64,000 nucleotides of DNA from Deroplatys truncata (taxonomy: Eukaryota; Arthropoda; Insecta; Mantodea; Mantidae): assembly GCA_030765065.1 (NCBI GenBank), contig CM060980.1, forward strand, positions 60,682,364-60,746,363. The letters run 5' to 3'. A program made the translations under genes and the position numbers. Positions within the stretch are counted from its first letter, which is position 1. Every line of letters begins with the position of its first letter. The notes below the pieces were generated by a model that worked only from the letters and a program-made list of their open reading frames with translations, was not told where the DNA came from and searched no databases. Positions 24,557-37,094 of the stretch are shown here, in pieces.

Positions 24557-25120
24557 CACATACATAAACTAATGTCATGGCATTCAGAGCAAAATATCCC
24601 ATACGTTTTAAAATTATACAGAATGATAATATAATTCTACATATGTGCAATTTTAAATTTTTAGACTGCAATATAAACTTCGAAAGAGAAAATTATACAA
24701 ACGAACTTATTACATTTCAAATGATGTGTGGCACAATACAAAGAACACAAAGAGCAAACCAAGGCAAGAGACAAAATTAAAATTCTATAAGATAATAGTC
24801 ACAGCAGTTTTAATTCATGTAAATGAATCATATCAAAAAAGAGCAATACAATTACAGATTAGACAACTGGACTTTTTAAGGAAAGTAAATGTTGTACAAT
24901 ACTGGGTCAATTATGAAACGAAGAAACAAGAGCAGAATTAAAGTTAATGAATTTGTACAATAAAATAAAGAACAATAAATACAATATATTAAACGAATGG
25001 CAAATGGAGAAATTGTCAAACAAATGATAAAGCACAAACCAGAAGTAAGACAAGAAATTGGATGACCTAGGAGGATTGCTGGAGTGAAGAAGGAACAGGG
25101 TAGAGGCCCAATCCTTGATA
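24557..25120 (+). pseudogene. LINE reverse transcriptase fragment, post-palm region
   Basis: The frame from 24577 reads MAFRAKYPIRFKIIQND, then FKFLDCNINFERE (normally FKYLGC), FQMMCGTIQRT, and after frameshifts KLKFYKIIVTAVLIHVNES and HKPEVRQEIG. This order is typical of one abundant arthropod LINE type (TKVMAFRG..PIRSKI, FKYLGC, CGTIRRTL, KFYKVMAVPVLLYGSE, YKPKGRRDIGRP). Copies at 51846 and 58155 belong to the same type. Stops and frameshifts show it is dead; the catalytic palm lies upstream and is missing. Confidence 0.75.
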
Positions 25121-25538
25121 GTGAATTGTTCTTTCACAATTGCCTCGTGTAGACAAATACAAAGTTGAATCAGATATACCATGGTAATCAAATTAAGCGT
25201 ATTGGCATGGAGAGCCGTAAGTTTATAGTTCAAGTCCTGGCCGAGGCAGTGAATTTTTAAAGAATTTAACGTTCCGATTATAGATAACAGTGTTACCTAA
25301 GAATGAAATATCAACTTTATATATTAATTACTGTTGTTTTATTTTTAGTTTTTTAATTCTATGTATTTTTCCTGCTTAGTTATGAGATAAAGCTTTACAA
25401 ATAGAATGTAAAAATCTGATGCTACATTCACATAACATAACTTCCTCTACCCTCTATTCCTAATTAGTAGGTATATAAATTATTCTTACGAAACCTTATT
25501 TTTCTATCTACTTTATTTTAATCGATATAAACCTCTTT

Positions 25539-25771
25539 TTTAATATGAATCTATATATATATATATGTATATTCTTTTAAGTTTCCTTGTTTACCCAGTT
25601 TTACGAGTATTATTACTGTGTTTTACTGTTTATGTTACTGATTATTACCGAAATTACAAACACACACAAACACCCATGCCCATGGCGGGACTCGGGACTA
25701 AAACCCGCGATCCTCAGCTTGGCGGAGCGCTTAAGCCATACGCTCTAGCGACCACGGCTGCGAGGGCCGGC
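25539..25771 (-). mobile_element. tRNA-derived SINE, same family as 223-436
   Basis: The minus-strand head contains GTGGTCGCTAGAGCG (A box) and GGGTTTTAGTCCC (B box, one insertion). The body and CCCATGGGCATGGGTGTTTG match the copy at 223-436. An imperfect repeat of AAACCT(C)TTT flanks it (25529-25538 and 25773-25780). It interrupts family A. Confidence 0.75.
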
Positions 25772-26356
25772 AAAACCTTTGCAGAAATAGCTAAATTACA
25801 TATTTTGTTATAAATACAAAGGGAACAGCGATACTCAAGTGTTTATAAATAGGAGGCTATATGCTGGCGCTAAAATTCCATAGTCTTTCCATGCAATCGC
25901 GAAAAAGAACTTATTCCACAGGACGCTAAAAGAATGACGAAGTATTGAACAATGCAAACCATTAATAACGAATATCTCGGAAATGACTGATACGACAAAA
26001 AGGTTATGAAATAATTTGTGTGTTTTAAATAGATATACTTTTTTTGTAGTACGTTTCCGTCTATCGCTTAACGTTTACCAGTTATACAAGATTGCAAAAA
26101 ATTGCTTCCAAATGAAGTGGACTTCACAGGTTACAAATTATTCCCAGAAAATTCATGATATGGATTTTATTTGTCATGTAAGTACCTTTAATATATAGTA
26201 TATTAATCAAAATTCTTAGAGCCATTTTCAGAAAAGTTTGATATTTATCCGACTTATCGTTTTTGAGTTATGCTATTCACAGAAACACACACATGGACAC
26301 ATGCCTGCTTTATTGAGAGGGTCTTAAAACATGAAGTTTCACTGAAATCTCCATCT

Positions 26357-27392
26357 TGCAGTAGAATACCTTTACGTCATTAGCACCAGGCTTTGGGCGC
26401 CAAACTTGAAGTTGTTTAATTGTTGTGGTTGCACCACGTATTGCGGGAGATATGTTTCTTGGAGTATTCGTCCCACGTACGGTACAAACGTTCCGGTGGC
26501 CTTTCCCCACGTTTGCTTTTCCGGTAGCCTTCGCCTCCACGTTTACTTTTCTGATGGCCTTCGCTCCACGTTTAAAATTTAATTTTTATTTTAATGTTTC
26601 TTTAAATATTATATATGTATGCCTCGGTTGCGTCAGTAGTAATTTTCTGAACACGTATCTCTTAGCAGAACTGATGTAGCTAAAGAATGAAGGCTTACAC
26701 AAATTATGATGGTATTTAACTTTGTTTTATTAATCTTTCACACGATTAAATAACATTTCACTGACGTATACTACTGTAGAGCTGTGAAATTATTGTTAAT
26801 TGTAGTTTTAAACACGTACACTTTATATTATTCTCACCGCAATAAATGTTCATGTCTCACACTGAACCCATATCATATCTAACTGACTGCTTGGGTACGC
26901 TATCTTGTAGCGTCTACCGCTTCAATTTGTATATTTCCTCTATATCAAGTCTCTTTTTGCCTAAGCCTACTCCAATAAAATACTTTTAATTTAACTTTAA
27001 CTTTTTCTAGTTTTTGATTGGCTATTTATAAACTGTTTTAAATATTATATTATTGTTCCAAGAATTATTAGTAGCCATTATTAAACTTTCTAATTTATGT
27101 TGTCTTAAGGTTACCTCATTGTTAGCAACTTTCGGCTTTTACTTTGAAATTCTGTTTGCTACGAAAAGCAGCTTGCTTCTATTCTCACAGCTCCTACATT
27201 GTTAAAACTACTTAATATATTCACATAACATTATTATACATGGACATAATAAAATAAACATAATACAATGACTGTTACATGCACTTTATATATTATATTA
27301 CATATATACATATTGCTTTAAGGCGGGCTGTTATTATATTTTATACTATATCATTAGACTGATATCATTTAAGTGATCAAAATAATGTCTCA
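26357..27392 (-). mobile_element. Family B solo-LTR-like element inside family A
   Basis: On the minus strand it begins TGAGACATTATTTTGAT and ends CTACTGCA. Flanking tetramers ATCT and ATGT agree at three of four positions. The 3' part holds at least three tandem units around ACGTGG(G)G(C)GAAGGC(C/T)A(C/T)C(G/A)G(A)AA and a GTTTGGCGCCCAAAG motif near 26395, which resembles a gypsy-type primer-binding site. There is no internal region or coding sequence. Confidence 0.75.
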
Positions 27393-27589
27393 ATGTCGAA
27401 TTTTTGGGTGGAATGCAATATACCTACTATGTACGTGGTAGTGAAAGTAAAACTTGTTTTGAAAGTGCTAAAATGTGCAATACTAAGCGTCCTGGTTTAG
27501 GGAACCAGACACAGGCCAACGTATTTCTGATTTTATATTTATTTTTTTCGTTTAGTGTTACTTAAAGGATTTTCGAGAATACACCACAC

Positions 27590-28570
27590 ATTTTATATAC
27601 GCATAAAAATTGTCCGGCGGCGCCGTGGCTGAGTGGTTAGACCGCTCGCCTCCCACCGATGCGGCCCGGGTTCAATCCCAGGGACCTGCATGTGGGATTT
27701 GTGGTGGACGAAGCGGCGTCTGGGCGGGTTTTCTCCGGGTTCTCCGGTTTCCCCCGCCATTCATTCCACCCACTGCTCCATCATCACCTTTCCTTTCATC
27801 CATTTCACCACCATTTCGTTTCATCTACTTCCGTCATCCCATACCAGGCATCGGGCTGATCACCCATCCTGGATGCTCTGTCTGATCCATGAGTGTCTGT
27901 TCCTCGACGGGCCTCTGACCCCAGGCACCCGCTTGTAAGTCCTGGGGGGTGTAAGTCCTATATAAGAGGAGGGTAAACAGATAATGAATGAATAAAAATT
28001 GTCCAATCCCCTAGATCACCATAGTGCTTTCCCTTCGGAAGGTTTCCATCAAGTAACCAACTTTTGACTCCAACCAGCCTGTATCAGTTCTCTATATGAC
28101 TGGCCTGAAAAACCACACAGGTTCATACAAACTAATGAACCACTATGGAAGAGTTTCACAACGATTGGTACACAAGGAAAGGCTAAACCAATTACTTCTA
28201 GAGGAATGAATGAAGAATATTTTCGTGTGTGGTTAAACTAAGCGACAGCTCGACATCTAGATATATGAGAGCTTTCATCAGCGAGACGAAGGTTAAAGTT
28301 GTAGCCGTTACTAAACGGCAACAAGAAAACCGGCATTAAGAAAACGGCAGTGTAGCATGAAAATATAAGGTTTATGTTGTAAATTTACCTTTCAGAAGTT
28401 CGGCAATACTTTGTGGGAGGTAAAGTACCCTGCCAGTCTACTGACGAGAATTATGCTCCATAAACAGTGGTGGTCACGCCAGTAGTAGATGGTGGGACTA
28501 GATTTTGTCAGTACAACATTAACAGCTCCGTTCCATTATGGGCCACGTTTTATACACGCCAGTATACATA
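27590..28570 (+). mobile_element. Family C DNA-transposon-like element, split by a SINE
   Basis: Without the SINE insertion this copy is about 590 bases. Its right end, read inward, starts TATACTGGCGTGTATAAAAC followed by GTGGCCCATAATGG. The left end, TATATACGCATAAAAATTGT, is a decayed inverted counterpart. The interior matches the minus-strand copy at 46415-47080 along its length, including TGGTACACAAGGAAAGG and ACTGGCCTGAAAAACCA. No transposase frame is visible, so a non-autonomous element is most likely. Confidence 0.65.
27616..27991 (+). mobile_element. Complete tRNA-headed SINE with perfect 13-bp target duplication
   Basis: The head GCCGTGGCTGAGTGGTTAGA (A box, tRNA-Ser/Leu-like) is followed by CCCGGGTTCAATCCCAGGG (B box), a GC-rich body with CCGGGTTCTCCGG, and an ATAATGAATGA tail. 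ATAAAAATTGTCC occurs exactly on both sides (27603-27615 and 27992-28004). It is inserted in the left inverted repeat of a family C element. The overlapping Pro/Ser-rich frames are artefacts of the SINE body. Confidence 0.9.
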
Positions 28571-29385
28571 GTAGATAGAGGAGGTAGCTATTGATTCCAC
28601 TAAAAAATTCGATAACGATATTTCAATAGAAATACATGTTTTGAGGCCTCCTGAATCCCAAAAGAGCATTTTTAAAAAAGGTCCGTATGTGTGTCTATGA
28701 ACAGCATAACTCAAAAACACAAAGTCGGATAAATACCAGACTTGGTATCTTCCAAAGATGCTGTATGAAGATTTTCAGGAAAATAAACCCACCTCCAACT
28801 ACCCTTTATATGGAATATTTGTCGAAATTTTTTATTTTCTAAAACATGACTATTGATTTTGATTAAATATCATATATTGAAAATGTCTACATGTAAACAA
28901 AATGTATATCTTGAATTTTCTGGGAATAGCCTGTGAGGCCCTGTTCATTTGGAAGAAATTTTGTATAATGTTGTTTGACTGGTAAACGTTAAGCGATAGG
29001 CGAAATCGCACCACACAAAAAATGTAGATCTCTATAAAACAAACGATTTACTACAAATAACTTTTTGTGGCGTAAGCCATTTCCGAGATATTCGTTATTA
29101 ATGGTTCCAATTGCTCTATACTTGTAATTATTTTCAAGCCCTGTCGGCATTCAGTTGTTTCTCGCGATTGCATGGAAACAGTGTGGAATTTTAAGACGAG
29201 CATATAACATCTAGTTCTTGAACATCTAACTATCGCTGTGCTTTGTATCTATAACGAAATGTGTAATGTAGCTATTTTTGTAAAGTTTATTTCGATTATA
29301 ATGAAGTAGACAGAAAAATAAAATTTTGTTAGAGTAGACAGAGGGTATAATATGTCATGTAAATGTAACACATCAGATTTTTAAC
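28568..29385 (-). repeat. Family A copy, near full length
   Basis: On the minus strand it runs from ATCTGATGTGTTACATTTAC (29385) through GCAATCGCGAGAAACAACTG, AAAAAGTTATTTGTAGTAAA and ATTTGTTTACATGTAGACAT to the AATTTTTTAGTGGAATCAAT end next to family C. Confidence 0.8.
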
Positions 29386-30637
29386 CACTGGCAGCTCTTT
29401 GTGTTTAATTTTGGTCGCACATTTGAACATACTCTCTCTCTCTTTAATTAGGTTAGATCAGAAATGCTATGTTATAACAAACGTTTGAAAAACCCATACG
29501 TGTCAAAGTCTATGTTACAAAAAAATGCCACAAGAGAGAAAGAACAACCTGTTAAACTCCACACAGAGGCGCCGCTATTTCACACATGTCTACATACGGT
29601 CTCTCTTGCACACATGTGGATAAATCCAATCCCAGGCACCAATTAATTAACACCCTCGGAGAGCAGGCCTACCTCTCAACCTCCCTTACCCTTTGTGCGA
29701 AGCCCACCCCCTGATTTCGCAATACCAAGTCCCACTCCACAATACTACTAATCATCACTGGCAATACTGTAACCAACCCTTTCCCGCTGCCACCCCGGAC
29801 ATTTTCCATCGCTGTATCAATACGCGCCGTACAAAACAGATTACTTCATTATTAACCCGAATGTATAGGGACTCCAAATGTTTTTGCTGCGAGAGTGTGT
29901 CGAGATGGATCGCATTTTTTTTTCCAGGTATAGATGGAGAGGGATAGGACGCAAACAAAAGATAATCATAAAAAGGGGAAGCATTGGGAATGTTAAATGA
30001 AGCGCCAGACAGGACGTTAAAATCAAGGTAATAAAACGTAGCTCCCTGTCGGACGTGTTGAAGTGTTATGTATTGGTTGCACACAGCACAGAGTTGTTTG
30101 TTTTCCTGTATCGCTCACCGCGATTGAGACAGCTGAGGAATTACAGAAACAAATACCATTCCCATCACGGGAAACAAATGATGCTTCTCTACAAATGGAA
30201 TACAAGTGAAATGACACACACTTGCTATTTTCTGGGATCGTGATAAAGAGGAGCAGCGCCATTCTGTGTCAATATGCTTGACTAAAATTATCAAGCGCAT
30301 ACGAAATGTTCTATTCTCATAATGTAAAACTAAGTGTAATATAACGTAAATTTTCTCAAAAAGCACTAAAGCTACACACATTATATTTTGCAGTACTTTT
30401 ATGGACAATGCATGTTCAAAAAAGCAATAAAAATTTGTTTTAAATAAAATATAAATGAATTTAAATCAGAATCAAGAAAGATAATACACATTAGTATTCC
30501 TGCTAAATAAATTAATAGTAATACATAGAAGAATCAAAATCTTAATGATATAAGCACTATACTAGTGCTATAAGTTTGTTTTAGGTGTTTTATATACCAG
30601 ACATAAATTTTCCTGTTTAGATCAAATGGTTTTCTAA
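29386..30637. other. Unassigned sequence with several short frames
   Basis: Less AT-rich than its surroundings, with overlapping frames of about 60-109 codons on both strands (for example 29755-30084 minus). Frames open on both strands over the same bases suggest composition rather than coding. I recognise no family. Confidence 0.35.
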
Positions 30638-31437
30638 TTACTTTCTCTACCACGTACGTAGGTAGATATTGCATTCCACCCAAAAATTTGATACCAAGAT
30701 TTCACGGGAAATATATGTTTTGAGGCCCACGAATCCAAGAAAAGCATTTTTAGAAAAGGGTCTTTGTGTGTGTCTGAACAGCATAACTCAAGAAGGAAAA
30801 GTTTGTTAAATACCAAACTTGGTATTTAAGTTCAGTATCTTCCAGAGATGCGACACGAAAGTCTTCAAGGAAATCCCCCACCCCAAACTACTCTTTACAT
30901 GGAATATATATCGAAATTTTTGATTTTCTAAAAATGGTTCTAATGTTTTTGTTTAAAATACCACATATTAAAGATATGTAAAAGATAAATAAAACGTACA
31001 TCTTGAATTTTCTGGGAATATCCTGTGAAGTAGGAAGGAATTTTATATATCCTGTATAACTGACACGATAAACGAAAACGTACACACACAAAATGTAAAC
31101 AATTTATTTCAAATAACTTTTTTGTGGCATCAGCCATTTCCGAGAGAACCGTTCGATTGTTCAAAATTTAGTCATTTTTTAAAGTCCTATCAACGTTAAG
31201 TTGTTTCTCGCGATTGCATGGAAACAGTCTGGAATTTAAAGGTCAGCGTATAGCCTCCAGTTCTTAAGCATTTGACTGTCGCTATTCCCTTTATCTGTAA
31301 CGAAAGCTGTAATGTAGTTATATCTGCAAAAGCTTATTTGGATTAAAATTAAATAAATAGAAAAATAAGTTTTAGTAAGAATGGCTTGTATACCCACTAA
31401 TAAACGACGTGAATGTATCACATTATATTTTTAGAAA
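30638..31437 (-). repeat. Family A copy, near full length
   Basis: The plus-strand left edge is TTACTTTCTCTACCACGTAC, the inverse of the family A 3' end, and the order then runs backward to TGTATCACATTATATTTTTA near 31437. It is directly followed by another copy in the same orientation. Confidence 0.8.
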
Positions 31438-32150
31438 AATATCTATGTGTCTGTCAACTCAAAAAGGAAAATTTGGATAAACACCAACCTTGGTATTTAC
31501 GTTCAGTATCTTAAGGATGCGACACGAAGATTTAAAGGAAATCCCCTACCCCAACTACCCTTTACATGGTACATTTTTCGAAAATTTTTATTTTTAAAAA
31601 ATTTCTCTAAGGATTTTTATTAAAATACCATATATTAAAGGTATTTACATGATAAATAAAATGTATATTTTGTTTTTTCTGAGAATAGCTTGTGAAGTCC
31701 TCTTCGTTTGGAAGGAAATTTATATAATCTTGGTAACTGACAAAGTTAAGCGATAAACGAAAAGGTACTATACAAACAGTGTAGAAGTCCTTAAAAGAGA
31801 GAATGTATTTAAAATAACGTTTTTATGGCATCAGTGATTTCAGCGCTTACTGTTATTAATGGTTCAAAATGTTCAATATTTTTGCATTCCTTTAAAGCTC
31901 TGTCAATTTACCCTGTTATGGAAAGGGTATGGAATTTTAAGGCTAGCGTGTAGCATCAGTTCTAAAACATTTGACTATCGCTATTCCCTTTGTATCTATA
32001 ACGAAATATGCAATGCAGCTATTTCCGGTAAGGCTTATCTCAATTAAAATGAAGAAGATAAGAAAATACATTTTCCTAAAAATATTATACAGCTACTAAT
32101 CATCTATAGAGGATAGGGGAAGTCACGTAAATGTAACACATTTAGATTTG
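31438..32150 (-). repeat. Family A copy, 3'-truncated, abutting the previous copy
   Basis: Begins abruptly at the GTGTCTGTCAACTCAAAAAG part of the consensus and runs to AAATGTAACACATTTAGATT. The order matches family A read on the minus strand. Two same-orientation copies with no spacer suggest tandem duplication or repeated insertion at one site. Confidence 0.8.
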
Positions 32151-33212
32151 TTTTCACTTATGTTAATTTTATCACAGCATTTATTCTTAACAATAGAAAT
32201 AGTAGCATCAGCATTTGCATCAACAAAATATAAATAAATTCTGAAAGTTTCATGCTTCAGTGTTAGCTAGAACCTGAAAATATTCCTTAAGTAGAAAAAA
32301 AGTAAACAGGTGTGAATGGGTCTCTCAAGTTTTGCAACTTAATACAACCCTGTCTATAGCAGTTAAACCATGACATTTTGAGGCAGGAAACGAAGTGCCC
32401 AATACGTGGAAAATTAAGAATAAAAAACTTAGAGTTATAATACCCATATAATTGAGTCACCATTTTGAAGAGGGGATTTCAAAGCACTAGGAATTGTGTT
32501 GTAAAATCTATATTTTTAACGCAAAACCTACTCCATATACACCATCTGTAAAATTTGATAAATATATGAAAATTTTCAACCTTGTATATTTTAATTTTTA
32601 TTGTAGATACTTATAACTTGTACTTTCATGCTACACAGTTGGTTTTTTGATATCAATAATTTTAAAGCATAAATGACTACTTAATCGGTTCTTTACCATT
32701 TAGGTAAAGTATTGCAATTAACTTTAAACTTCATTTTTCTCAATTAATTTTTGAAAATTACTCTTGGACATAGTTAATAACTGCTAGCTTGAAATTCTCA
32801 AAGAGCTTTAGGAATTACAGATTTAAAAATTGATGTGCACTAAGCTAAACATATTAAATGGTTTAGTTACAATTAATTACTTTATAAAAACACATTGAAA
32901 ACTTTGAAGAATTCTTTAACATATGTATGTAAGTGTTTCTCTTAAACTAATTAAAATTAAAAATTCCTGCACAAAAATTTCCTTATGTTTGTATACTAAA
33001 CTCAAATTAAAAATTGGGGAGCGATAATATAACTCGTAGGGTCGAAGAAGCAATTCAGGTTACCCTATCTTAAAGTGACCAATTATTATGAATAAAACAG
33101 TTAATATCGTATATTGTCTAGTACATTTCTACGTAGCAAGCTTTTTGTTTAAAGTAAGTGTGATTAAATTTTTAGTTTATACGCATTATGTAGCTCAAAA
33201 AAAAATCAAGTG
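32151..33212. other. AT-rich sequence, nothing recognisable
   Basis: Very AT-rich, no frames of note and no repeat family. Confidence 0.5.
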
Positions 33213-33836
33213 CGAGGCGTGTTTTTAAAAACGCTACGTTTTAATATTTTGCCGCTACAGCGCTGCCGTCGCGCTTTCGAGCATGTGCGATCATTTCCTC
33301 CATTCATTAGGAAGCCAGACGAAGCTGTGAGCCATCGTCACTTTGAGTTTTCCTGTTGTTAGAGCGTTTTGATAATTTAAAAACAATCGAACGACTCGGC
33401 GACTGTGAAGTTAGGTCAGTGATTCGTTTTTTGAATACCAAAATGTTACGCCGACAAGCATTCATCACCAATTGGGTTTGTGGGGAAACAGTAATGAGTG
33501 ACAATTTCCGGCCACACACAGCCTAACAAGCTCAAGATCTGATCGCATCATATCGCTGGGAACAATTCGACCACCCTCCGCATTTGGCACCAAGCGAGTT
33601 TTATCTGTTTCTCATCTGAAGAAATTCCTTGGTACAAAACATTTCAACGTCGATGATGTGAAACAAGAAGTGCAGACTTGGCTTTCATCAAAGACGGCAT
33701 CATTCTTTGACGATAGCATACAAAGACTTTTCCGTTACGATAAGTGCCCGAATAACGTTAATGACTATGTGGAAAAGCAGTGTAAGGTGTTCTGGTATTT
33801 TTTAAAGAATTATTTGTACTTACTTTAAAAACACAC
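33213..33836 (+). pseudogene. Internally deleted mariner-family transposon
   Basis: Terminal inverted repeats are suggested by CGTGTTTTTAAAAACGCTAC at the left and, read inward from the right, GTGTGTTTTTAAAGTAAGTA. Between them, N-terminal transposase helix-turn-helix sequence (CEVRSVIRFLNTK, then GETVMSD) runs straight into the DNxRPHTA block that carries the second catalytic Asp in mariners. LIASYRWEQFDHPP, LAPSEFYLF, KKFLGTKHFNVDDVKQEVQT and the C-terminal YDKCPNNVNDYVEKQ follow. The middle of the protein, with the first catalytic Asp, is missing. The third catalytic position reads Glu instead of Asp, and stops and frameshifts are present. It is a dead, MITE-sized derivative. Confidence 0.85.
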
Positions 33837-36689
33837 TTTATTATATGGCCAGAAATCCCGTGCGTTTACATAAAGATTTACAAGTGTATAACTTACTCAT
33901 GAGTTTGCTTTATTAATAACATGTCTCTAAACTTATACAATTTTAAATCAAATGTGTCAATAAAATTAAAATATAATATATGCCTTGTCAAACATTCATA
34001 CAAGTCCTTATAAATTGCGTAATTCCCATTTTAATCGAATTGTCTCATAAGTGTTACTCTCAGTGAAATTTATCACATTGGTTTAAATGTTGTTGGGTAT
34101 TTATTGGTAAATATTATAACAGTTGTCAGCTTCATGTGTAATTTAATAATTCATTTTAAATTGTAGAAAAAATTAATGTCCTACTTTACAATGAATTAAC
34201 CATTTGCTGCCAAGTAATACCGCGCGACACAAGCAATAATATCGCTTTTAAATAAATCCTCAGTTAGATTTATTAGAACTGGAATCTATTGAGAAGATTA
34301 GATATTCTTGAGACTACTATATATTATTATTGTTATTACTATTATTATTATTAAACACGTGTGCCTATGAACATATATGGTTTGAAATATATATTTTCTT
34401 TATTCAGAACATAACACATTTCCTTTATTTTTACAACCGCATTAAATGTAAATTTATAAAACATGTAATCCCTTTAGGATTAATAGTCAACAGAAATTTA
34501 AATGATTTATAAATTAAATATAACATCATAATTATTCATTTGAATACCATTTTATTCGCAAAAGTAATACCTCTAGTTTAAAACTTTGTGAAAAATAAAG
34601 ATTGTTTATTTATACCCATTCCGAATATTTATCGTATAAATTCAATGTTATAAGCTGTTTACTTCGCTGATAATGTGAAGGCACTATTTTAAATGTGCCT
34701 TATGTCTATTTTTATAAATATATAGAGGAAAGGATACTGATACGTTCCTGCTTTTGTTCTTGACTATTTTTTACACCTTGTCTTTGATGTCACTTCTTAG
34801 ATAATTTAAAAACATCCCCAGTAAAAATAATATACAATTTTTTAATTATTCCTCCTGAGATTCTAATGAAAATTTGCACATATTTACAACAATATTAAAA
34901 GATATCAGAAAAGTAAAAGTTAAGGTAAAGGTATTTTAACGAAGTAGAGGTCACAACACCTTGAGTGCACGGCAATTTAAATGATCACATGATAGAACGT
35001 AGAAGAACCAAAAGCGTAACGGGTAACCGTAGCTAAAGGTTCAAACTATTTTAAGGCATAAAAATTAAGAACATATTTTTTTTAAAAAATGACAAATTTT
35101 CACCTATGAGTATCCTTAATATCCGAAATATTTGGATCCTGTTGAAAAAAAATGTGTATAGTAACCCTTTATGGAATAATCAAAGTCTAATTGCTAAATT
35201 ATAAAGCTTACAAACCGAGACTTTACTACCTTTTTTCTGCTTTACTAAGCAAATTACAGCAAAAACGATGTCTACTAAATCTGTTACAAGGCAGGAAAGA
35301 CGTTACAGTTAAATTTTATATTTTTACTGTCAATTCTGTTGAGCACTAATCCAGATTCATAGCGTAATCCCCAAAGCTTTAGAATCATCTGCAACCCTCT
35401 CGAAGGGAAACTGAACAATTTTACAACCATCTTCTATTGACTCCAACCATTAAAAATATACAACCATGCATATCAATTTAAGTGACGGAGCTTGAGAAAT
35501 GACAGGGGTAGGGGATTGCTGAGACGCAGTGAAAAGACGGCGAGGATGAGATGCCTATACTACTATATTATATTGGAAGTATATGTATGGAAGCTATGCA
35601 TAATAAAACACACACATAAGAGCTCATGGATTGGGGAGCAATAGGAGTGGAAAGGGAGGGGGAGAGATTCCTTTACGTTCATTGCCTCTGCTGCTCCGAC
35701 TACCTTCTCTTTTCTCTCTTCGAAGTCCCCAATGTTTATATGCATAAATGGTGGAGAGACAAAAAAGGCAAAAATATGGCAATATATATTTTATATTCCA
35801 CTCGTCCTTACTCTGCTGGATCTTCTGATTCCTCAACTGCATCTTCGTGAAGGAATCTAGTCGCTTTGGGAGGGAAAATCCTGGGGAGACAGAAAGAACA
35901 GAAAGATCGAGCAAAAGAAGCACAATGAAACGAATAAGAAACCGCAATCATAAAACTGTCGAAATCCATGAGAATAAAGCTATATTCTGTGGAGAAGTAA
36001 TTCAATTTCATTTTAGAGTAGCAAGGAGAAACAGAACAGGGCAGCTCGGTTAAGATGGCATGCTGGACCAAGATTTCCTTAACATGAATGCTGAGCTAAG
36101 CAAGATGTTGACAGAGCAATGAGAATTACTCTTACTTAGAATACGCACAAATAAAGGGATTTGTTTATTAGGGATATACACTCTCGGAATTATATTTAGT
36201 TTTGCTAGTGGCTTTAATTCATGTATTTATAGAAAAATTATAATGTACAATGATAGCAAACGAAAATACTCATTTTCTACTTTGACGGGAAGAAAGAAAG
36301 CGTTTTGTTAATTGATAATTTACTTACATGAAAATAATGCATACAAAGGCCTTTCACCAGCTGACATACATCCCAAAAGTTGACATGTATATAAACTTTT
36401 AATTAAAATAAGAAAAGTATATAATTTAAAAATTCCAAGAAGGAAAACAAAACAATTAAGGAAGACTAAGAATTAATATTATTTTTATCTAAAAGTTCAG
36501 TATAAGAAAATAAAAACAAAGACAATGTTAGGGACTTTGTTCATAATATGTGAAATCAGGACTGCATTGTAAATCATGTTAAATGAACAACAGCTCAGAC
36601 AAAACTTCCTATATTATAAGATCAACTAGTCACAGAAATATGTTGAGAGTGTAGTATACAAAGTATTTATACAGGTGTTAATAAGTTGT
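33837..36689. other. AT-rich sequence without recognisable genes
   Basis: Includes a short ATT run near 34323-34352 and a less AT-rich block at 35480-36070 with overlapping frames on both strands. No frame resembles a known family. Confidence 0.4.
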
Positions 36690-36985
36690 AATATGCGACT
36701 ATTTCAGAAATGGTTAATACCACAAGAAATTATATTTGGTATAAATGGTATATTCTAATATATCTGAATTTTCCTGTGGCAAGCTTTCAGTGGTACAAAA
36801 TCCAATAAGAATGAAGGGGATATCATAAGCTATTTACAGAAAATTCTTGATATGCACTTTATTTGTAATACATAGATATACGTCAATCGTTAGGAGTGTT
36901 TTAAATTAGAAATACCGAATGGTATTGTATATAATGGGTTGTTTTTCTGTGGGGAAATCTCCTGGAAAATCTTCATGTAACCACT
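36690..36985 (+). repeat. Degenerate family A fragment
   Basis: Retains TTTCAGAAATGGTTAATACC, GAAAATTCTTGATATGCAC and GGAAAATCTTCATGT in family A order, with many differences. Both ends are lost. Confidence 0.6.
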
Positions 36986-37094
36986 TAAACTATATCAGTC
37001 TTAAGTATGAAGATGGGTGTTCATTCGTGTTCTCGTATCTGTGTAATTCGGTTTATAAAGTGACTGGTACTTCTTTAAAGCCTCCTTCATAAGG

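Larger units (their letters stand above)
25405..27453 (+). repeat. Family A copy split by a SINE and a solo LTR
   Basis: Three pieces are collinear with the family A order: 25405-25538 (5' module), 25772-26356 (central part to CACTGAAATCT) and 27393-27453 (AATTTTTGGGTGGAATGCAA to the GTAGTGAAAGTAAA end). The gaps hold a minus-strand SINE (25539-25771) and a minus-strand family B element (26357-27392). Both insertions are younger than this copy. Confidence 0.8.

Noticed and set aside
25195-25245. tRNA-like boxes (GGCATGGAGAGCC and TAGTTCAAGTCCTGG)
   Set aside because: The spacing between boxes is short and no body or second copy is seen; likely chance or too decayed to call.
27610-27938. Frames of up to 101 codons at 27610-27938
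   Set aside because: They lie wholly in the SINE with the 13-bp target duplication.
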